Positions 61,001 to 64,000 of a DNA stretch of 64,000 bases are shown in pieces. Every line of letters starts with the position of its first letter. Position 1 is the stretch's first letter. The notes beneath the pieces were generated by a model. That model searched no databases. It saw nothing but the letters and a program-made list of their open reading frames with translations, and had not been told where the DNA came from. The DNA is from Phorcus lineatus (Eukaryota; Mollusca; Gastropoda; Trochida; Trochidae): assembly GCA_921293015.1 (NCBI GenBank), contig OV121091.1, positions 7,097,755 through 7,161,754 of the forward strand. Reading direction: 5' to 3'. A program made the translations under genes and the position numbers.

Positions 61001-63836
61001 TTTTTTCAAAACTGTCCTAACCAATTCTGATTATTCAGGAAGACGTAGTAATGAGGTATTGAGGGATCGAACAAAAATTTCAATCTTCTTACTAATGAAT
61101 GATTGTCATAGGAAATTATTCTTTCATATAGCTTGAAGTAGATATTTGGTTCATCCTTGGTCCATATATTTTTGTCAATATCTGATATTGTCTTCAACAG
61201 TAAAGTCAGCTATAATCACATGACAATCGCCATCTTCAATTGTTCTGTGTATCGTGAGATCAACATCATTGATTACATTCTGGCAGAGCCAGTACGACTT
61301 ATCATAACTTCAAGAACCCTCAGCATGTTATGGAACACTAGGCTGTTAGGGGCTTACAGAGAAAAACATGTGTCATGAACGTGGGTCCATGCTCTTTGGT
61401 GAGAAAAATGCAAAAGCTATACTAGATATCCTCCTTCTTCTTTAGTAGAAAAGAAGCAGTAAAAATATGCAATTAAAGAAACAAGAATCCTTTCTTCTTA
61501 TAACTAAAATATCAATGTTTGCAAATAAAACTTTTCTTAAGACTACAAATATATATGGCAGGGGTGCGAGGCGCTGGTTGTTATCTCCCTCCTCCCTCCC
61601 ATGTCAATTACTTTATTAAGTTTTATTTGGAGATAAACATGCCATAAACACAATACTAAAGGTTTGCAGGAACTAGTGCACGTGAGATTTGTGATATTTG
61701 TGTAAAACACGGAATGCTGTAACACCAGCGTATATTTGGTACTTATAACCCTACGTATACTGAGGTAATAATTCAAATTTTTATGTTTATACTACTTATA
61801 CATATGCTATGTATTTACGAGTCAACAAACAATGATAAGGTTATACAAACATTTTAAAGGCAGGCATTCTTACATGTGGTTTATAAAGTACCTACAGTTG
61901 AATACTTTCCTTATAGCCTCACCCACACGTCATGAGTTACTATGATAACTGATAACATATATACACTGTGCCCTCGATACCATGGCTCCTATAATAAGTT
62001 GCTCGGCATTCTAGATCAAATTACAAAATTTATAAAATGTTGCCCCTTTTCAGATCACGAATAACAAACGAAAACACACAAGTGATGAAGCATATATTTG
62101 CAGGAATGTATATCCGCCGTCTGTGAAGAATTAAATAAGAGACAATATCCACATCGGTCAGGGTGGACCTTGCCCTTCGTTTATGGCAACTTGGACTGAC
62201 CAGCCTCAATTATGGGCATGGCAGGCTTTATTTCTAAAACCTTTCACCAGATTCTCCTGCATAGACTAATACTTAGATGTGAGTTTTCATTGTTCTGCCT
62301 CAAATATAGGCGTGGCAGGGATGTTGATATTGGTTATATCATATTACACATGCTTTAGTGGGAGAGGGTTCCTGGAGTTGATATGATTAAACTGTGACAG
62401 CGGCACAGAGGTGGAACCATTGAAAGCTACTTGTAAGGCGTAAACATTTCCAAAATATGGACGTGGAAGGGTGTGCGCCCTCCAACCTTCAAACATCTCT
62501 CTTTTCCAGAAACAATTTTTACATATTAGCTCAGAGTTTCAGAATATAAGCTTTGTAGGTTGGAGATTAAGATTCGAATGTAAACAGACCGTGTGTATTG
62601 AACCGAAATATATTTGTTTAAATTCAAAATCATTAGCGGGTTCTGTCAGGTATGAGTTATGTTTCTACTTACAATGATGAGCGCTGATCGTTAGGTCTGT
62701 GGGTTACACTTACAGTTGACCAGTCTACATGCATGTATAAACCGTCAGAGAGGGAGAGAGTGGGTTACACAAGGGGAGAAAGGATATAGGAATATCTTAG
62801 GTCATTTTGGGCATTCCCTTTGTTAGCAAAGTCTTGCCTGTTTTAGGTAATGCATCAATCCACTGTAGAGTCACCAAATGAAAACATTAGAAACAATGGC
62901 ACATATCATATACATAATTTTAAGTTGAGGTCGTTGAGTGGAATGTGAAATAGCTGAGCCAGTGTATGCATATCATTTGCTGTCAATTTTCAGTTTACGA
63001 GTATCGGCTCTGACAACGTGTACTTTGTGAAAAATCTGTAGCGAAACGCCAATGCGAGAGATGGGTCTCACCGAGACACACGTAACCAGAGCTGTGCTGT
63101 CACTTTTTAGTCGGCAGTCGCGACCGACCATTAACCATAATGCTGTGCGATTAGGTATGTAATGTGTATGAACATTTCATCTACAGAGACCCCACGGACT
63201 CCTCGTTTTGAATATCCTAATGCACGTTACTATTTATAAATCAGTAGGCAAAACCCAACATTCGTTTCAAAGGAGTACGAAGTAAATCGAGTTAGCCAGG
63301 AAAGTCCCAGTTATGTGAAGTGGTTTGTCGCTCCAGGTATGGACTCGGTGTACGAGAAAATACGTTACTAAACGGGCTTCTACAGGACGGCAAGTAAGTC
63401 GTTATGCACATCTCGCCCCACCATTGACAATGTGTACGCATGTGTTACTAGTGTAGCGATTTTTATCCGCGTCGTGTGCATATTAGTACCCAGGTTGATT
63501 TTAATCAGCAAATTTGGGTATACACATTCGTGTAAGTCGTGTATTTCGTGTGTTTCACTACCTTCACGACGTTCATGAACCATCAGAAATCTATTTTATC
63601 TATACAACTCAGGGCAGGAATCTCCCATCCATTTAATTAGTGAATGAGCAGCTTGAAATATGCTGAATACATTTAAATAAATGAGACAGAACACTATGTT
63701 AAGTGAGCTCCATGAATGACGACCTCGTAGCATATCTTCCATCACCAGGTCACGCGTCCCAATCTGTACATTAACAACTCTCAACTTGAACTGCAAGCAC
63801 GTACAATTTTTGTTTCCTGTATACTCATTCGACTTG
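61001..63836. other. Gene-free right flank
   Basis: No gene or named element recognised. Around 62205, 62300 and 62455 three similar strings (CAATTATGGGCATGGCAGG, CAAATATAGGCGTGGCAGGG, AAAATATGGACGTGGAAGGG) may be traces of a decayed repeat. Confidence 0.5.
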
Positions 63837-63838
63837 TT

Positions 63839-63908
63839 CTCACTGACATACAGATGCTTGTCACACGTACATTCTCACTGACATACAGATGCTTGTCACA
63901 CGTACATT
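63839..63908. repeat. 35-bp tandem duplication
   Basis: Two adjacent identical 35-bp units beginning CTCACTGACATACAGATGCT. Confidence 0.9.
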
Positions 63909-64000
63909 CGTTGCTGTTGCTTAATTGACACCATCCATAGGCTCAATTTAAGTTTGGCATTTCAGGTCACAACACCTCGAAAATCGTTTTTAAAAAATCT

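Noticed and set aside
1-64000. CRISPR arrays, operons, bacterial promoters and phage genes
   Set aside because: The DNA has spliced animal genes; no spaced-repeat array or prokaryotic gene organisation is present.

Overview
The window is animal nuclear DNA, AT-rich, with small exons in long introns and a heavy load of decayed transposable elements. The genes are bilaterian. A SINE-like tail at 22.83-22.90 kb (GGCGTTAAACAAC followed by a CACT run) recalls gastropod molluscs, abalone-like genomes in particular. That assignment is inference from memory, not proof.

Three host genes can be supported. (1) EFHB/CFAP21, a ciliary microtubule-doublet EF-hand protein, lies on the minus strand; six coding exons between 154 and 13347 are seen and the 3' part runs off the left edge. 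(2) RAB5, complete in five coding exons on the plus strand (21971-27767), encodes 213 aa. (3) A second, divergent Rab5-type GTPase lies on the plus strand (54290-57107), five coding exons, 210 aa. Genes 2 and 3 share all four coding intron positions and phases, and three of their five exon lengths are identical (152, 94, 110 bp), so they are a duplicate pair about 26.5 kb apart. EFHB and RAB5 are head to head, the arrangement I recall for EFHB and RAB5A at human 3p24.3, so this looks like old bilaterian microsynteny. A good RFX X-box lies 165 bp upstream of the EFHB start codon.

The rest is introns and intergenic DNA filled with elements. EFHB intron 4 (1164-9149) holds a 170-bp hairpin element and a ~3.4-kb DNA transposon (4911-8281), whose decayed DDE-like gene sits between inverted repeats. 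EFHB intron 2 holds two copies of a TTAA-flanked MITE. The EFHB-RAB5 spacer holds an L2-like LINE with a microsatellite tail, a hAT-like MITE, and a complete but dead mariner with matching inverted repeats and TA target duplication (20084-21335). RAB5 introns hold a 175-bp MITE and a palindromic element. Between the Rab genes lie a tRNA-derived SINE, LINE fragments of several clades, a 3.0-kb element with ~580-bp terminal inverted repeats and a 6-bp target duplication (31694-34702), a second mariner fragment, a LINE split by a ~1.15-kb insert, and a 36-bp minisatellite of 30 copies that is open in five of six frames. The Rab5-like gene carries an L2-like LINE and a long purine tract in intron 1. 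To its right is an L1/Tx1-like LINE on the minus strand; no host gene was recognised in 57.7-64 kb.

The best candidates for something undescribed are the 4911-8281 transposon, the 31694-34702 long-TIR element, the divergent Rab5 duplicate, and several small repeat families found here in multiple copies. All searches and alignments are by eye.
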